Positions 1 through 13,799 of a stretch of DNA of 64,000 nucleotides are shown piece after piece. The notes beneath the pieces were generated by a model. It did not search any database and was not told the DNA's origin. It worked only from the letters and a program-made list of their open reading frames with translations. Within the stretch, counting starts at the first letter, position 1. Each line of letters starts with the position of its first letter. Origin of the DNA: Rhizoctonia solani (lineage: Eukaryota > Basidiomycota > Agaricomycetes > Cantharellales > Ceratobasidiaceae). Location: contig NC_057372.1 in the NCBI RefSeq assembly GCF_016906535.1, forward strand, positions 2,771,501 to 2,835,500, written 5' to 3'. Made by a program: the position numbers and the translations under genes.

Positions 1-273
1 CAATCCAAACGGCTGGGATAACCTGTATGTGGTCCGACAAGACCATCTCATTTTGGCCAAATCGGCAAGTGTTGCTAAACAAACAGCAATCTTAGAGTGA
101 GCCATAAAAAATAGCTTCTCTGACAGAATCTTACACTTTGCCGACAGTCTTATGGTAGTGATCAAGATCTGCATAGAAATCAGACTGAATGTGGCACAGC
201 TGGTGACGGATCACTGACTGTAAGGCGTATAAAACCAACGAATCCGTACATACACCTTGAAAATGCTTTCAGA

Positions 274-686
274 TTAGTCACTGGCATTGCCTAATAAAGA
301 AGCAAGCCAACTGACATCTTTACGCTTAGTGGAGTGCTTCTTGTCAGTCTTGATATCCATAACTTCAGCGAACCACATTTCGTTTGGAGCCGATGTGTTC
401 GAAAAGTCCTCGCCAGTAGCCACTTGGACGCTAAATATCCTATCAGCTGGCGATTGATTGGGCGCTAATAGATGGAAACTCGCCATTGGTCGGTTGTGAT
501 TTCAGTACCATCGCTCAAGCTGAACTTGGATAGACGATAACCATGAATAGCAAAGATTTGGCCTAATTTTTCCCAATTGTCCAGATCGATGTCCTGGAAG
601 CTGATGCAACTACGACGAGCACCCCTCGGCGGCGGTGGCATATCGCGTGGCTCACTGTAGTAGAGTGAGATACAAGGCAAGAACAA
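274..686 (-). CDS. Hypothetical protein, frame broken
   Basis: I do not recognise this protein. Two overlapping minus-strand reading frames meet at about 465-486 and join sensibly if one base is missing near position 476. The upstream part contains DNWEKLGQIFAIHGYRLSKF and DGTEITTDQW; the downstream part contains EMWFAEVMDIKTDKKHSTKR and ends SWLASLLGNASD. The alternation of short hydrophobic and charged segments suggests a small globular domain, loosely like a chromatin BAH-type fold, but this is only an impression. The start could be the Met at 686 or the one at 641 (MPPPPRGARR). It may be a fragment of a larger or transposon-related gene. Confidence 0.35.
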
Positions 687-1113
687 TACAGCAAGGCGAG
701 CGAAATCTGAGGCTCAAACTTTAGTTGAGAGTAGCAAGGAGATCAAAACTGCTCCCTCCAATCTTATTCCCCAGTTGATGTACGAAGAGACGACGTTTGA
801 GCGAGGCGGCCCAAATTATACAGACGGCGCAACGCTTTTTGACAGCGTGTCCAAACAATCCCCCACTATTCCCTTTTTAGGTGATCGAGATATTGAAGAA
901 ACTTAAAATGATGTCATTACGATCCAAAAGGCGACGGCAACCTTTGAATTCAATTAGCTCCACTCTAATCAAAGCAGTAGACAAAAGAAAATAAATAATT
1001 ATGCGCAATTTTGGTACATAAAATCCCCTAAACGAAACAATCAAGAGATCACAAATGAAAGGGAGATACAAGACGACAGCATGCACGCATACAAAGCAAA
1101 CCGAAAACCTGAC
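687..1113. other. Intergenic, 3' flank of MED25
   Basis: This AT-rich stretch holds no convincing gene. The short open frames here lack conserved features. It probably contains the 3' UTR of the MED25 gene and the 5' flank of the small gene to the left. Confidence 0.5.
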
Positions 1114-4100
1114 TTATCCTTGACGTTGCTGTTGTTGTTGTTGTTGCTGTTGCTGTTGGTGCTGATTACGAATATACTGCTGAAGGTGTTCCAGCCCTGG
1201 CTGACCTCCGGGAATACCCTGTTGAGGTCCAAGGCGCGGCTGCATCCCTACACCCATATTATTCGCCATATTCTGTTGCATCTGTTGGCGCAAACGAGGT
1301 ACCAACTGCTGGACTTGCATCAGCATGAGCCGTCTTTGTTGTTCCGGCGCAGCAGAGAGCTGGGCAGGCGTATAGCCAAGTCTGGCAAGGGCCATCTGGT
1401 TGAGCATGCGATTGAAATTTTGCCCGGCAGAGTTTGCCCCGGCTGCGGCCGCTGCGGCCGCAGCGGCAGCTGCTGGGTTCAGTCCTGGAACCATACCTGC
1501 ACCGGAGATTCCGGCGGCGGCAGCGGCAGCGGCGGCCTGATTAATTCCGTTCATAGCTCCAGCGGCACTCATAGCCGCTACGGCAGGATTTAGTCCTTGC
1601 ATCATTGCTGGGTTAATACCCGCACCAGGCATACCCGCGCCGGGAACACCTGTACCTGGAATAGTTGGTGGGACAGGACTGGATTAGCATGGCCGACATT
1701 AGAGCCATGTACACCGGGTGGTGCAGTTGGTCGTCCAGGCATTCCAGGTACACCTCCTGCGCCAGGTATCGTTGGTGGCGCACCAGGAATACCTGGGATA
1801 TTTCCAGCCCCTGGTGCAGGACTTATACTGGGGGCGACAGGAACTGGAGGATTCGGCACCGGGGCGGGAGGCTGAGAAGGCCCAGGGTTGTTCCCACCAG
1901 ATCCAGGTGGTAGCGTTCGCGTGATCGCAGGTCCGGCAGGCTGTCCACCATGCACGAGGACAGGTGGGCACGGCCGGTCAATAAAGACTTTGAATAATAT
2001 TCGTCCCTGCGCCTGGGGGGCCGTGAAGAAGAGCACACCGCGTGAGCCTTGAATAGGATTCGGGGTCGGATCAGGAGGGAATTCGTAGAATATACACTGG
2101 GCAGACTTAGTATGAGATACATGAGGACGATAACGACCAGGACATACCCAGTTGGCACTAATGATTTTTTGGAACACCTGCCATTTTTGATGGTCCGTGC
2201 TCGCATGAGCGGGATCAATCGAGATCTGACCAAATGGCACCGGCGAAGCGTACAACTGAGCACCCGCATTTGGCGGAAGCTGTTTGAATCCGGTCGTATT
2301 CTGTAGGCGGTTGGGCCAGCGGTGAATTTCACTGAGGCGGAGCCTCAATTTCAGCTAACTTCCTAAAAAGTAAATAGCCAATTAGACTCACATGTTCTTG
2401 TTCGGAGCACCTGCCGCGATGACTGAGAAATGAAGGCTCGTAGGCTCCTGATCAGGGCGTTGCTGGAGAAGGTAGACAATCTGACCGCGCCAGATATTTG
2501 TCGCTGGAGTAGGAGCATTAGCGTCCTGTGCCGGATGAGTTGTGCCGGCTCCAGGAAGACCACCCGGCACTTGAGTGGGAGCAGCGGCCGGATTGTGACT
2601 AGCTCCGGGCATTCCCTGAACGTTGGCTCCAGGCATTCCTTGAGTGTTAGGCGGTGATTGCTGCTGTCCACCTCCAGGCATAATCTGATCCTGAGCCTGC
2701 GAGGGAATCGCGTGGGCCATCTGCGGAGTGGTTTGGATCATTTGTGGGGTCGAGTGGGCCATCTGTGGAGTTGAATGTGCCATCTGAGGGGTTGAATGCG
2801 CCATTTGTGGCGTAGAATGCGAGAATTTAGGAGTAGAATGTACAGCTTGCGGTGTCGCATGTGCGAGCTGTGGCGTTCCTTGAGGGGGTGTCATGCCGAT
2901 ATGCTGCGGCGTCGAGGCATGCTGAGGTGTAGAGATCGAAATCGGTGTGAAGGTGTACCTGTCGCCACTAGCCCTTGTTGTTGGGGTGCAGCAACAACTC
3001 CAGGTTGGTTAGGAGGAACACCAGGTTGCGTCCGAGCTGTAGCTCCCGGTTGTACGTGCTGGTGAGCGGGGGAAGCGCCAGGTGGATGGAACGGTAATTG
3101 TTGGCCTGGTATTGACGAGTTCCCACCGCCCGGTTGGAAGCCGTGTGCGGATTGTGAGACCGGTTGGGCTTCCGGGTTGACAGGGGGTTGTGTCTGAATA
3201 TGGCTTGGCGATCTGTGATGCGAAGGTGAAGGATTCGACTCGGGCGGTTGAGCGGCATTGTTGGGCACTTGCCCTGATCCAGACGCTGCTGCTTGTTGCT
3301 GCATCATCCTCAGTAAAGCTTGTTGAGCGGCCACGTTTCCTGCTCCAGCTTGTGCCCTCAGTATCATCAAATGTTTCATTCGCTCTGCATGAGCTTTGAG
3401 TGGTACTAATGCCCCATTACCAGGCTGCCCCTTGGCGTCGAATATTATGCCGGCCGCACCGACAAACGCGCCGTGTTCGTCCATCCTGAATCCGGTTTGC
3501 AAGATTCTCGCACGCTGCTCTGAGGGAGTACTGGCGTTGATCACCGCCGCGCGTAATTGGCGATAAGAAGCAATGGTCGCTGGATCAAATTGAGGTTGCT
3601 GTGGCTGTGACTGTGACTGTGACTGTTGAGGAGATTGGGGTATTGAGGGAGGGTGTGGAACTGGAGCTGAGGCTGGCATGGGCGGGGGCGCAGCAGCAGC
3701 TGGAGCTGGTGGCTGAGCAGCGACGGGAGCAGGGGCGGGGGCGGGAGCAGGAACGAGCGCAGGAACAGGAACGGGAGCAGGAGCAGGCGCGGAAGGAGGG
3801 GGAGGCGCGACCACTTGTGGTGGTGAAGAGAATGTAGGAGCAGGAAGATCAATCTTAGGTGGGATTGGGCGTGTAGCTGGCTTAGGAGAGTCATTCTTTG
3901 GTCGTTTAGAGGCTGTGGCGGGAGTCGGACCGGCTGGCTGAGCCTCGAGTTGACGCTTGGCGTTTGGCATATGCGTTCCGGCTAACAAGATGGTGTAACC
4001 CTTTGGTTTGGGGAACCAAACTGGGTCGGGAGTAGGCCACAACTAGATGGAAAAATTAGAATCTTAACATTCGAATCGAGGAAGAGAGAGGCTTACCTTG

Positions 4101-4794
4101 GTATGTAAAGTGACCAATTCTTTAATCTGGTTACTCAAGCACAGGGAAAGATTGATGTTCCTCTGTTCGCCAAAAGTGTCAATCGAAGGCAACTATAACG
4201 AAAGGGCGGCTTACCTTTTTGAGTTCATCCGGAAGAGTGTCCCAGGTCGTGTCATCTAGCAAGGTAGATCTATTGCAGAAAGGACGACGAGCAGAGTCTA
4301 AGCGGGATCCGCCGATCAGAAGAACATGGAAGATGGGCGTGCTCGGTGGTTGAACGGGAATGGTTGGATGACGAGCGCGTTGGCGACGAGAGGCACTTTC
4401 GAGGACGTCGTCGCACATCTTGGGACGAGGTCAGTTAGTGTGTTGAAGAGAATAGAGTTGTGCAACTTACCTCGATAGCAGCAACCAATCCCTCGAAAAC
4501 AGCCATCCCAATAGGCCCCCCTGATCCCGATGTGCCAATTCCAATCGAGTGTGGTGCATCCCTAAACAGAGGAAACAAGGCTCCGGCCTGGGTAAAGGCT
4601 CTCCTAGCAACAATGGCCGGTCTCGTCGTTGGTGTCGTGTACGTTACAATCCCGACAGTCAGCTTATTTCCTGCGTGCTTATCCTGGAGCCTCAGCACCA
4701 TAGGCTGGATGACCTGCATCGCAAGCATGGCGAAGATATTCGCACTTATCGCCGAGTCGCAGACTATACATAACTTCACATCTCCAGAGGTCAT
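1114..4794 (-). CDS. MED25: Mediator complex subunit 25 (vWA domain)
   Basis: This is a Mediator-type coactivator subunit that links transcription factors to RNA polymerase II in the nucleus. The N-terminus, from Met at 4794, is a von Willebrand A domain: it starts MTSGDVKLCIVCDSAI, continues LTVGIVTYTT and FEGLVAAIE, then FHVLLIGGS. A short exon follows (about 4100-4165: NINLSLCLSNQIKELVTLH), then WPTPDPVWFPKPKGYTILLAG, a Pro/Ala-rich linker, a STPQMAH repeat, a second folded region (about 2000-2340, with KWQVFQKIISANWVCPGRYR), and Gly-Ala-Met and poly-Gln tails. Frame-compatible introns lie at 1656-1714 (59 bases, with a CTAAT branch motif) and 2344-2391 (48 bases); another lies near 2905-2955. 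The gene diverges from TRM8. The family call rests on the vWA domain plus the Gln-rich architecture. Confidence 0.82.
1122..1160. repeat. Poly-glutamine microsatellite in MED25
   Basis: A GTT/GCT trinucleotide run (CAA/CAG on the coding strand) encodes about 11 glutamines near the MED25 C-terminus. Such tracts are length-variable between strains. Confidence 0.85.
2716..2850. repeat. Tandem STPQMAH repeat in MED25
   Basis: A 21-base unit encodes HSTPQMA about five times in a row (four near-perfect), flanked by degenerate TPQ units (TPQLAHA, TPQAVHS, TPQMIQT). It forms a Ser/Thr-Pro-Gln low-complexity segment in the linker of MED25. Confidence 0.85.
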
Positions 4795-4906
4795 CGTCGT
4801 GGCTCGGTTAAGCGCTCCCACGTGAGCAAGGAACAACAATAATTCAATCCAATCCCGATCGCGCTTGGTCGGCGCTTAATTTGTCTTTTTGACTTTGACT
4901 GTCACT
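4795..4906. promoter_or_regulatory. Divergent promoter MED25/TRM8
   Basis: Only 112 bases separate the start codons of two oppositely transcribed genes, so both core promoters must lie here or in the 5' ends of the genes. No clear TATA box is seen. Confidence 0.6.
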
Positions 4907-6017
<1,111 letters not shown>

Positions 6018-6223
6018 CCCATAATATACCAATGCAATACCAATTCAGCTTGAATCAAACTCGCATCACATCCAAAGCTCAACTATAAAACAAGATATAA
6101 TAAAGATGGCTACATACAATACGCCAAAAGAGCTCATCCAAAAGCGAACCCTCTTACTAATTTTGGACTATCTACCCTGCAAAACATCCTCGCTCCTCGA
6201 AAAAGGGTATAGTAGAAAGGAGT

Positions 6224-8174
6224 TTACGAACGGTTGGCGAACATCTTCTTGATCGCTTCGCTCGAATAAGACTTGGGGCGCTCGAGAGGAGCACCAAGCG
6301 CACGGTCCCAAATCAGTTGGGCAGCAACACCAAATGCACGGGAGACACCGAACAAGACGGTGTAGAAGTTCATCTCCTTCAAGCTGTTGAAATTACTCAT
6401 AAGTACACGAATCAATCGGAATACCAACTACGTACCCATAGTGAGTCAAAAGAACACCAGAGTGGGCATCAACATTAGGCCAGGGGTTCTTGGCCTTTCC
6501 AGCCTCGAGGAGAATACCCGGAGCAATATCATACACCTGTCCGACGAGCTTGAAGAGCGGGTCGTTAGGGAGATGTTTCTGGGCAAACTCGCGCTGAGCA
6601 GTGTATCGGGGGTCCTTATGGCTCATCATCAGAACAGCCGCATTAGGATTAGTGAGTGTCATATGCTTACAGTCTTTCGCAGGACGGCGTGGCCGTATCC
6701 AGGAACGACCTGACCGCCCTTCAGGGTACTCCAGATGTATTCCTTGATCTGCTCGTCGCTGGCGTCCTCGCCGACCTTGGAGCGCATGCGCATAAGCCAG
6801 ATGAGCACTTCCTGGTTGGCAAGGCTACTCTTATTGTTAGTTGTAATACACTTGGAGCATAGAGAGGACCTACCCGTGAAGAGGGCCGGCAAGACCGTTC
6901 AAGGCAGCACCATATGCCAAGAAAGGATCAGACAGGGCAGATCCAACGAGTTTGCCGGTGTGGGCAGAAACGTTACCACCCTCGTGATCACTAATGCATA
7001 ATTACTACAATCTCAAGTCAAGACAACAAGGTCACTCACGAGTGAATCGTCAAGTATAAACGCATGAGCTCAACAAAGCCTTGGTCGTCACCAAATCCAA
7101 GAAGGGTGGACAAGTTGTGCGAGTAATCCTTGTTGAGGTCGATCGCAGGAACCTTTCCGTCTCCGTATACATTACGGTAAATACGACCAGCAATGTTGGG
7201 GAGTTTGGCAATCCTATCATCCCGCAAAATAAAATTATTCACAAAATTATCTTTAAATGCTTGAAGATCACTTACAAATCCATCGCATCTTCGAAGACCG
7301 GTCCCCAGTACTCCTTCTTGGAGATGCCGTCCTGGTAAGCCTTGGCGAACGCCGAATCATGGTTCAACTGATAACCGACGCGAAAAACACTAATTAGAAA
7401 TCCCGGACCCTGATATTCCAATAATTTTTTCAGAAACTTACGGCGTTTACAGCGATAGAGAACTGCGTCATGGGGTGAAGAGTGTTGGGGCACCTGTCGA
7501 TAAGGTCCTCGACAAATTTGGGGAGACCTGCGCGGGCTGCCCATTCGGCCGAGAGGGCTTTGACTTGCTCGTTGGTTGGGACTTCACCGGTGAGAAGCAG
7601 CCAGAAGAGGCCTTCGGGGAGGGGCTCGGAGCCGCCAGCAGCTTTGGGGAGGAGCTGTTGGCACTCTGGAATGGTCTTGCCGCGGAATCGGATACCCTCT
7701 TCAGCGTCGAGAACGGAGCCTAAGGAATATAAATTAATTTCGCACCACTTGTCAGTATTTCACCAGACTCACCATCCCAAAGGAGTGCAGGGAGACCACG
7801 CATACCGCTACAGATACTTAGATTTAATCTTGCGTATATCTTTATCTACTCACCCATAGACCTGGTCAACAATGACCTGTCCGAACGCCTTGTTTCCGTG
7901 TTGAGCACGGATGGATTTGACCTATTAAACTGTGAGCACCGTGAGTATTTTGTGCATGTCTTTGCTTACGTTCTCAATCTCGCCAGGGATAAGCTCAGCA
8001 AAGCGTTCCTTGAGCGTCTGTGGCTTAGAGGTAGCATACGTTCTCGCAGCAAAGGAGAACGCATTGACCTGGCGAGCCTGATGTGATAGGGGCTCGATCA
8101 GCATATAGTCCGTTGGACCTGATATTCACGCGACTGACCTGGGCTCTCATAGCGGTACGGAGAACAGCGGCCAT
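6224..8174 (-). CDS. CIT1: Citrate synthase, mitochondrial
   Basis: It condenses oxaloacetate and acetyl-CoA to citrate, the first step of the TCA cycle, in the mitochondrial matrix. The first exon ([12 protein letters not shown]) and second exon ([16 protein letters not shown]) form an Arg/Ala-rich import presequence. Conserved parts follow in order: [69 protein letters not shown] (active-site His), [16 protein letters not shown] (active-site His), [15 protein letters not shown] (active-site Asp), and the C-terminal [20 protein letters not shown]. There are about eight introns and no frame breaks. It ends in FANRS rather than in a peroxisomal SKL signal, which supports the mitochondrial form. 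Confidence 0.95.
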
Positions 8175-8454
8175 AGTTTAGAAAAGTGTAGTACAAGGGA
8201 ATTGAGTGGTGGTGGTGGGTGCTTTAAAGAATTCTAACCGGCGCCGAAATTCGACTTTTTCTTCTGGCGCGCTAAGGGACCTTGCTTACGTTCTCACGGT
8301 CTCACCCGTATCGTTCGTCATAAACCGGGACAGTCATGTCATTGTGGTAACCCCACGATTCAATGCACGCATTCATCCGTAAACAACCACGTCGATGTTG
8401 CAGTCTTGGTTAATATACAATTCCTTTCCATAGAATCCAACCTTCCCCGGCCAT

Positions 8455-9736
8455 TTATCGAGATGAAAACGTACGACCCCTGCCAAGTTGAAGATCAGTA
8501 TGAATGTTCAGATCGACAAGAGTAGGTAATCAACTCACGTCACAGTCTTGCGCTCCTTCTCACCCACGCTCTCGGTCTTTGCCCGATTCAAAACCTTCAA
8601 GAATTCGGTCACACGGTGTCGCATGCGGCTGTGCATATAAGCCTTTGAGCATTTGATGTGGTAGTGTAGGTAGTCTCGGAACAATTGGATGTGAGAAATC
8701 GTGTTGGCTGCAACCACAGGATTCGAGAAGTGTCGTGGGAAGATGACTAACGACAGCAGGGGTTAGATATCGGACGTAATAGGGTGCGTGAGTGTGCGGG
8801 GGACGAATAAGGACACTCACCGAATGTCACATAACCGACATCGTCGCTAACATTTAGACCTTGTACACCTCGAATTTCTAACGGAGGCTCCCGGTTACTG
8901 TATAGTACTTGCGGGGCAGTTTGAATAGACGGTTGTCTCCGTGCATCAACAAATTCCTGCCGATGTCCTAAATTAAACCTCTCACTGGTATCGCGCCAAT
9001 TAACATACCTGCAAGAACACTCTTCCAACAACTTTATCCGTCTCATCCTGGAACTCTGTCGAAAACACGACAGTTACTCGGTCGATCCCGGCGCGTACAT
9101 AAATCGCCTCGCGATCGCGGTAATGGATTGACTTCAAGTCTCCGGTAGGCGGGGCTGATCCATCAGTCGGCATCCCAGCCGCCTCGAGCTCCTTCTGAGT
9201 CGCAAACGCAGCCTCAAACGGAGCGGCCAGCGCGTTTCGTTTCAACAACGCGACGGATTTGATGAGATTGTCCCTCTCCTCTGCCATCTCATATCTAAGT
9301 ACCCACGCGTATCTCATCGAATATAAACACACCTCCAGCAGCAGGAACATTCTCCAAGTCAAACCTTAGCGAAAAGTTGTATCCCTGCTCAGGTTCGGTA
9401 ATAAATGAACCATATTCGCGCTGCAACACGTCATTCGCGCCATACTGGACGAGCTCTTCCCAGCATCGCATGCTTATAGATACCAAAAGCTCGGTCTTCT
9501 TTTCGGGAGTAGAGACGTGGAAACGGACCCCATCGTAATCTACGAAACTAACATCTATACCCGATGGCCTACCCACGAACGTTTATCAGTATGGGAGGAC
9601 TGGAGAAGGGTAATAATGCACTTGTTGAATTTCTCATTAAGGGTGTTTTGAAGGACAACATTATGAGACTATTTAGTAGTATAATGAACAGCTCGTTTTA
9701 TGGGTGAGATAGCGTGCTTACTTCAAGGAGGATCAT
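8455..9736 (-). CDS. ARPC2: Arp2/3 complex subunit 2 (p34-Arc)
   Basis: This is a structural core subunit of the Arp2/3 complex, which nucleates branched actin at cortical patches and endocytic sites. The start MILLE, immediately followed by an intron, is typical of the family, then HNVVLQNTL. Later come [32 protein letters not shown] and [14 protein letters not shown]; the middle part has [15 protein letters not shown] and [16 protein letters not shown]. The C-terminal helix region is [20 protein letters not shown] followed by [13 protein letters not shown], and the last exon supplies the family tail TVTGRTFSSR with a stop at 8455-8457. All frames join across about six short introns. Confidence 0.93.
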
Positions 9737-10792
9737 TCTTGGTTGCGAGAGTCCTGGTTTGGTTAAGGAGACACGCCGCTAAGATGACGTAATGTATTAC
9801 TCGACCTAAGCGCTGTGGGCAAAACAAAGCCCGACTGGTCCCTTTCTTCACGTTTCTTTACCAGGGGTTCAAATGACACATGGCCTAACTAGGAAGTACA
9901 CATGTCTCATTACAATTGGATCTGTGTACTGCTGCTTAGTGAAACCCTGCACATACTACACTCTGGTTCGAATTAATCAATCAAGCCCTTGCAACGCTGT
10001 CTGTTGATTGCGACACAGCCACCACGGACGTTTTAGCTTGCTTAAACCATATATTGACTCTATCTAAGCTCCTTACATGAACACATGCAAGATACAATAT
10101 TGATTACTTCTCATCCTGAGTTGAATCATCAAGAAGGTGATAATAGCAGGATAATTCTCTCCGTCGAAGTTTGAGAAATCATAAAACGTAGTTACAAAAC
10201 CTCAGTGCGCTAGTTGGTCTAGATGTAGTTAGACGCTCTCCCAACGATTCCGCGATGGTAACTGGTCCTTTTAGTTGCTCAACCTACTTATAGAACTCTT
10301 TTGCCGGGTTCACGATCTCCGACTCACTCCAATGTTAGCCCGTAAGCACCACAAGTTGATCGATGATGGTTGTGTTTCTTGAAGTGACTTGCTTGTCTCC
10401 TCTATTCAGAAGATACAAAAATAAGGGTTTGACGTGTGGATATATGCTACAACTGTGTTGTCCGAACTCGAAGCTTCTGGACCAATTATTGATTCCGGTT
10501 ATTCTGGAGGGTTGATAATCAGTGGCTCCGAGAATATTTTGAGTGTTCACACCGTTGTCAGAAGGCCTGAACCACATAATCAATACACACCTGTGGGTGT
10601 TTTGGCCGCTATGTTAAAGGTCGGGGCGTTCTTATAGACGGTAGACTAGTCGCTGAGATAGATTGTGTTTATTCTAATAGATCCCACACTAATTGTTCTT
10701 CATACTCCCTCTGATGATGAATGAAACTGTTGGCTTTATAGAAAGAGTGATACATATATTCAGTGCAATCTTGTCATGCTTCTCCACATATC
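9737..10792. other. Intergenic, no gene recognised
   Basis: About 1 kb of AT-rich sequence lies between ARPC2 and the P450. The small open frames on both strands around 10335-10637 overlap each other and show no domain or splice context. No tRNA was recognised by eye. Confidence 0.5.
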
Positions 10793-12895
10793 TCAAGCAC
10801 GGCGTTTGATCGCCACATCGCATCGAACTGCCTCCCGAATAAATCCCTCCTTGACTTCAAACTACATATAGTCGCACCGCCATTAAATTGTGGATGAATA
10901 TTAAAAAGATGGAGCAAATACCTTGGTGGTAGGGGTAGCCAACTGAACATCGTATCGGTGGAAGAATGCCGCGGAGATCAATATCATGTTCATGTTAGCA
11001 AGATTGCGACCAACGCAAGCACTGCATAATCCACGATGTAAGCTTTATACTGCATGTGTTCAATAGAGAACCTACCGTGGGCCAGTCGAGAAGGGAACGT
11101 GGTACTTGTTCAGTGCCTCCGATCCATCTTCCAGCCAGCGCTCTGGGCGATACACTTCAGGGTCCGCACCCCACACGTCTGACCGGTTGGTGGAGTACGA
11201 AGGAACACTGATGATGCTTCCCTCGTTGAACGTCTCGCCCGCTACTGTCATTGTCTTCCCGGGAGGAACGACTCGCGGGAGGCCTCCTCCGACAGTAGAG
11301 TGCAGACGCAGGGCTTCTTTTATGCAAGCATTGAGGTAAGGAAGGTTCTTGACCTGCTCATAACTGGCAATTCCATAGGCAGACTCGGACTCGTGCTTTT
11401 CAGCAGAAGCATGGACCGAGTCGAGCTCCTCTTGAAGTGTCTTCTTGACCTGAGGGTTCGAAGCAATGTAATAACAGAGAGCACCGAGGGAACTACACAA
11501 GACACAGATCAGATCGAACTCGAAGGACTTCGGGCAATGTGTGCTTACTTGCTCGTAGTGTCGCTGCCAGCGCCGATGGTCACCAAAGCCTCAGCGTCAA
11601 TCTCGTCTCTGGATAACGGCGATCCGTCAGTGTTTGTACCTCGAAGAGCTTATCCAACAGGTCGACGCCTCTGTTCTCGCTATCGACCGTTCCGTTCTCC
11701 ACTTTGCTGATCCGGGTGTTGACGGCCGCCTTGATGACTTCCACAAAGTCGCGGCGAGCAATAAAGTCTGGAATATGCCAGGGTGCACTGAAAAGGAGTA
11801 TCTTCTGAAGTAGCGGAGGGTGAGGTGCAAGAGCTATGGCACCCGTGGTACCTTGAGCGATCATGCTGATAACAGGCAAGTTTTCGACGTTCTTGGTGGA
11901 AACGAGAGACAAGGCGGCAGGGATCGAGTCCTTCTGCGCTTCAATTAGCCCAAATGGCACCCCCAAGGACAGGTCACTGATGACGTCGAATGAAATGTAA
12001 GAGAACTCTGCGAGATGAACGCATACATAAGGGAGAGTACGAGACTGAAACCAAGGCGATACATACGGGGACATATATTGAGAACTGCTCTGCCCTCTTT
12101 TGCATCCCAGTTGAAACCCGAAATGAATTTCAGAGCCTCTTCGCACCGCAAGTCCAGCTCAGCACAGAACCTTTCGATGTGGCTCCGTACACGTGGCTCA
12201 AAAGCCTGGACATTTTGTGGACTGAAGATGTTGGCGATACGTTTGCGCTTCACTAGAGACTGGTCAATTGTTGTTGGATGGGGGAGAAAAAGAGCAAAAC
12301 ATACTTGTGTGAACAGCCTTGTCCCGAACATTAAATACATCACCGTTTGGATCGGCTTTGAAGGCGTCATAGAAATCGGACTTCAATAGTCCATTCGAGT
12401 GCCCGTATACAGCCTACCCAATTTCATATGTGTTAATTCATGACAATGCACTAGACTGATTCACTGATACTTGCCTCCAGAGCATTTGGATCGGCAATAC
12501 TGATGTGATTAGGCCCAATCCTGACAAACTTTCCTGGGGTTACGGAGGTGGTATTAAATTTTACATACAAAGCTGACCAACATCAAGCTGAACAAACTCA
12601 CCGTATCTCTCATGAAGCTCGTGGATAATCTCATAGTTTCGTCCGGAACGGGCGGTACGCGAGAGCCACCAGTTGCTGAGTGATGCAGCAAAGGGTCCGG
12701 AAAACCTGCGACGATAGTCGTGCGGGTCGAGTAAATAGGGAATAAGGTAATATGCGAGCTGTGTGTTTGTGTCATATGCATAGGGATCAGTAAGGACCCG
12801 GAGGTCGCATATAGCAGGTCTCAGGCGCTCACAAGGAGGGCTCCGGCAGCAAGACCGCATTGAGTGTTTGTGAGGTGAGTCTGTTGTGTAAGCAT
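10793..12895 (-). CDS. Cytochrome P450 monooxygenase
   Basis: This is a microsomal haem-thiolate oxidase. Splicing a 73-base intron (about 12760-12832) gives a start MLTQQTHLTN, then the membrane anchor GLAAGALLLAYYLIPYLL and the hinge DPHDYRRRFSGPF. The typical order follows: FVRIGPNHISIADPNALEAV, RKRIANIFSPQNVQAFEPRV, I-helix AGSDTTS, K-helix KEALRLHS (ExxR), YRPERWLEDG, haem loop PFSTGPRACVGRNLA with the axial Cys, and the tail EGFIREAVRCDVAIKRRA. The region resembles the benzoate 4-monooxygenase/pisatin demethylase-like fungal P450s; the substrate is unknown. There are about eight introns. A TATA element lies 63-73 bases upstream of the start. Confidence 0.9.
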
Positions 12896-13799
12896 GACTA
12901 TCAATGTTCCGAGTGTGTTGAATGCGGATATCTTGCAATTGTCCCTGCACATGGACCTTATATATATACCCCGCCCATCTCATACATATATAGCTGATAG
13001 TCCGTATCCAACTTTCCGACAATGCCTTTGCTAACCAGGCAAGAGTAATACATACTACTTGGGCTCCGGCAACGTAAACACAATTAGCACAAGCGAAAAA
13101 AAAAGTGACATCCAAGCTACACAGCAATGGCTTGGAAGATAACACAGGTCAGGGACAGCAAAATATGGTAATTAGACAGACACATCTCCGGACTGAACGT
13201 GTGGAACAAAATGTGACACGTTAGGAGGATGACAAGATGGTAAACGAGCTGACGTGACGATGCCTCTATTCCCAATAAGAATGTCTTCTATCAACAAATC
13301 GAAGTCGAGGCTCGGAGGCCGCCTGGTATAATGACCAGTTGGGTCCAGTCATCGAGGAGAGCCTGTATAGCTCTATGCGTTTGAAAACATGTATAATGTC
13401 TTTGTCCTCTGGGACCTATGAAGCCCACAGAATGACGCACCACCCGAACACACATGGCTGCTCTGAAATTGGCCCCAAGACATTTCTCGCGCTTGGGTCT
13501 CGGACTGTACTCGCACGAAACCCTCTAAATTGTTATCAATAACATACAAATACACCTCCTTAAAACAAAAACAAAAAAACGAAAGGGTGAAGAGATAAAA
13601 TAGATAGCGTGATGTCCACCACTGAACGATTGGTGCACAAGAAGCTAAAAAAAAAATAAATGCGCAAAACCAAAATTGAACCAGGCACAAGGTGTGGAAT
13701 AAAAAGAAACAAAAAAGCAAATTGAGTCGTGAAGTATTTTAGTTTTTGTTATGCTTCGTGTAGGTATCATATACAAAAAACCCCTTGAACCAAGACCAA
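12896..13799. other. Intergenic between P450 and MFS genes
   Basis: The right part (about 13550-13790) is rich in A/T homopolymers and looks like the 3' flank of the MFS gene. The left part holds the P450 promoter. An open frame running across the P450 5' end (12561-13145, minus) includes the first intron and promoter, so I do not accept it as coding. Confidence 0.45.
12957..12970 (-). promoter_or_regulatory. TATA box of the P450 gene
   Basis: On the minus strand a TATATATAAG-type element lies about 65 bases upstream of the proposed start codon at 12895. The spacing fits a core promoter for a regulated gene. Confidence 0.55.

Noticed and set aside
1081..1593. Plus-strand open frame with a poly-Leu start
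   Set aside because: It is the antisense shadow of the poly-Gln tail of MED25.
9960..9975. GGTTCGAATT resembling a tRNA B box
   Set aside because: No matching A box or cloverleaf arms around it.
12561..13145. 194-codon frame over the P450 5' end
   Set aside because: It reads through the first intron and the TATA region; splicing at 12832 gives a proper membrane anchor instead.
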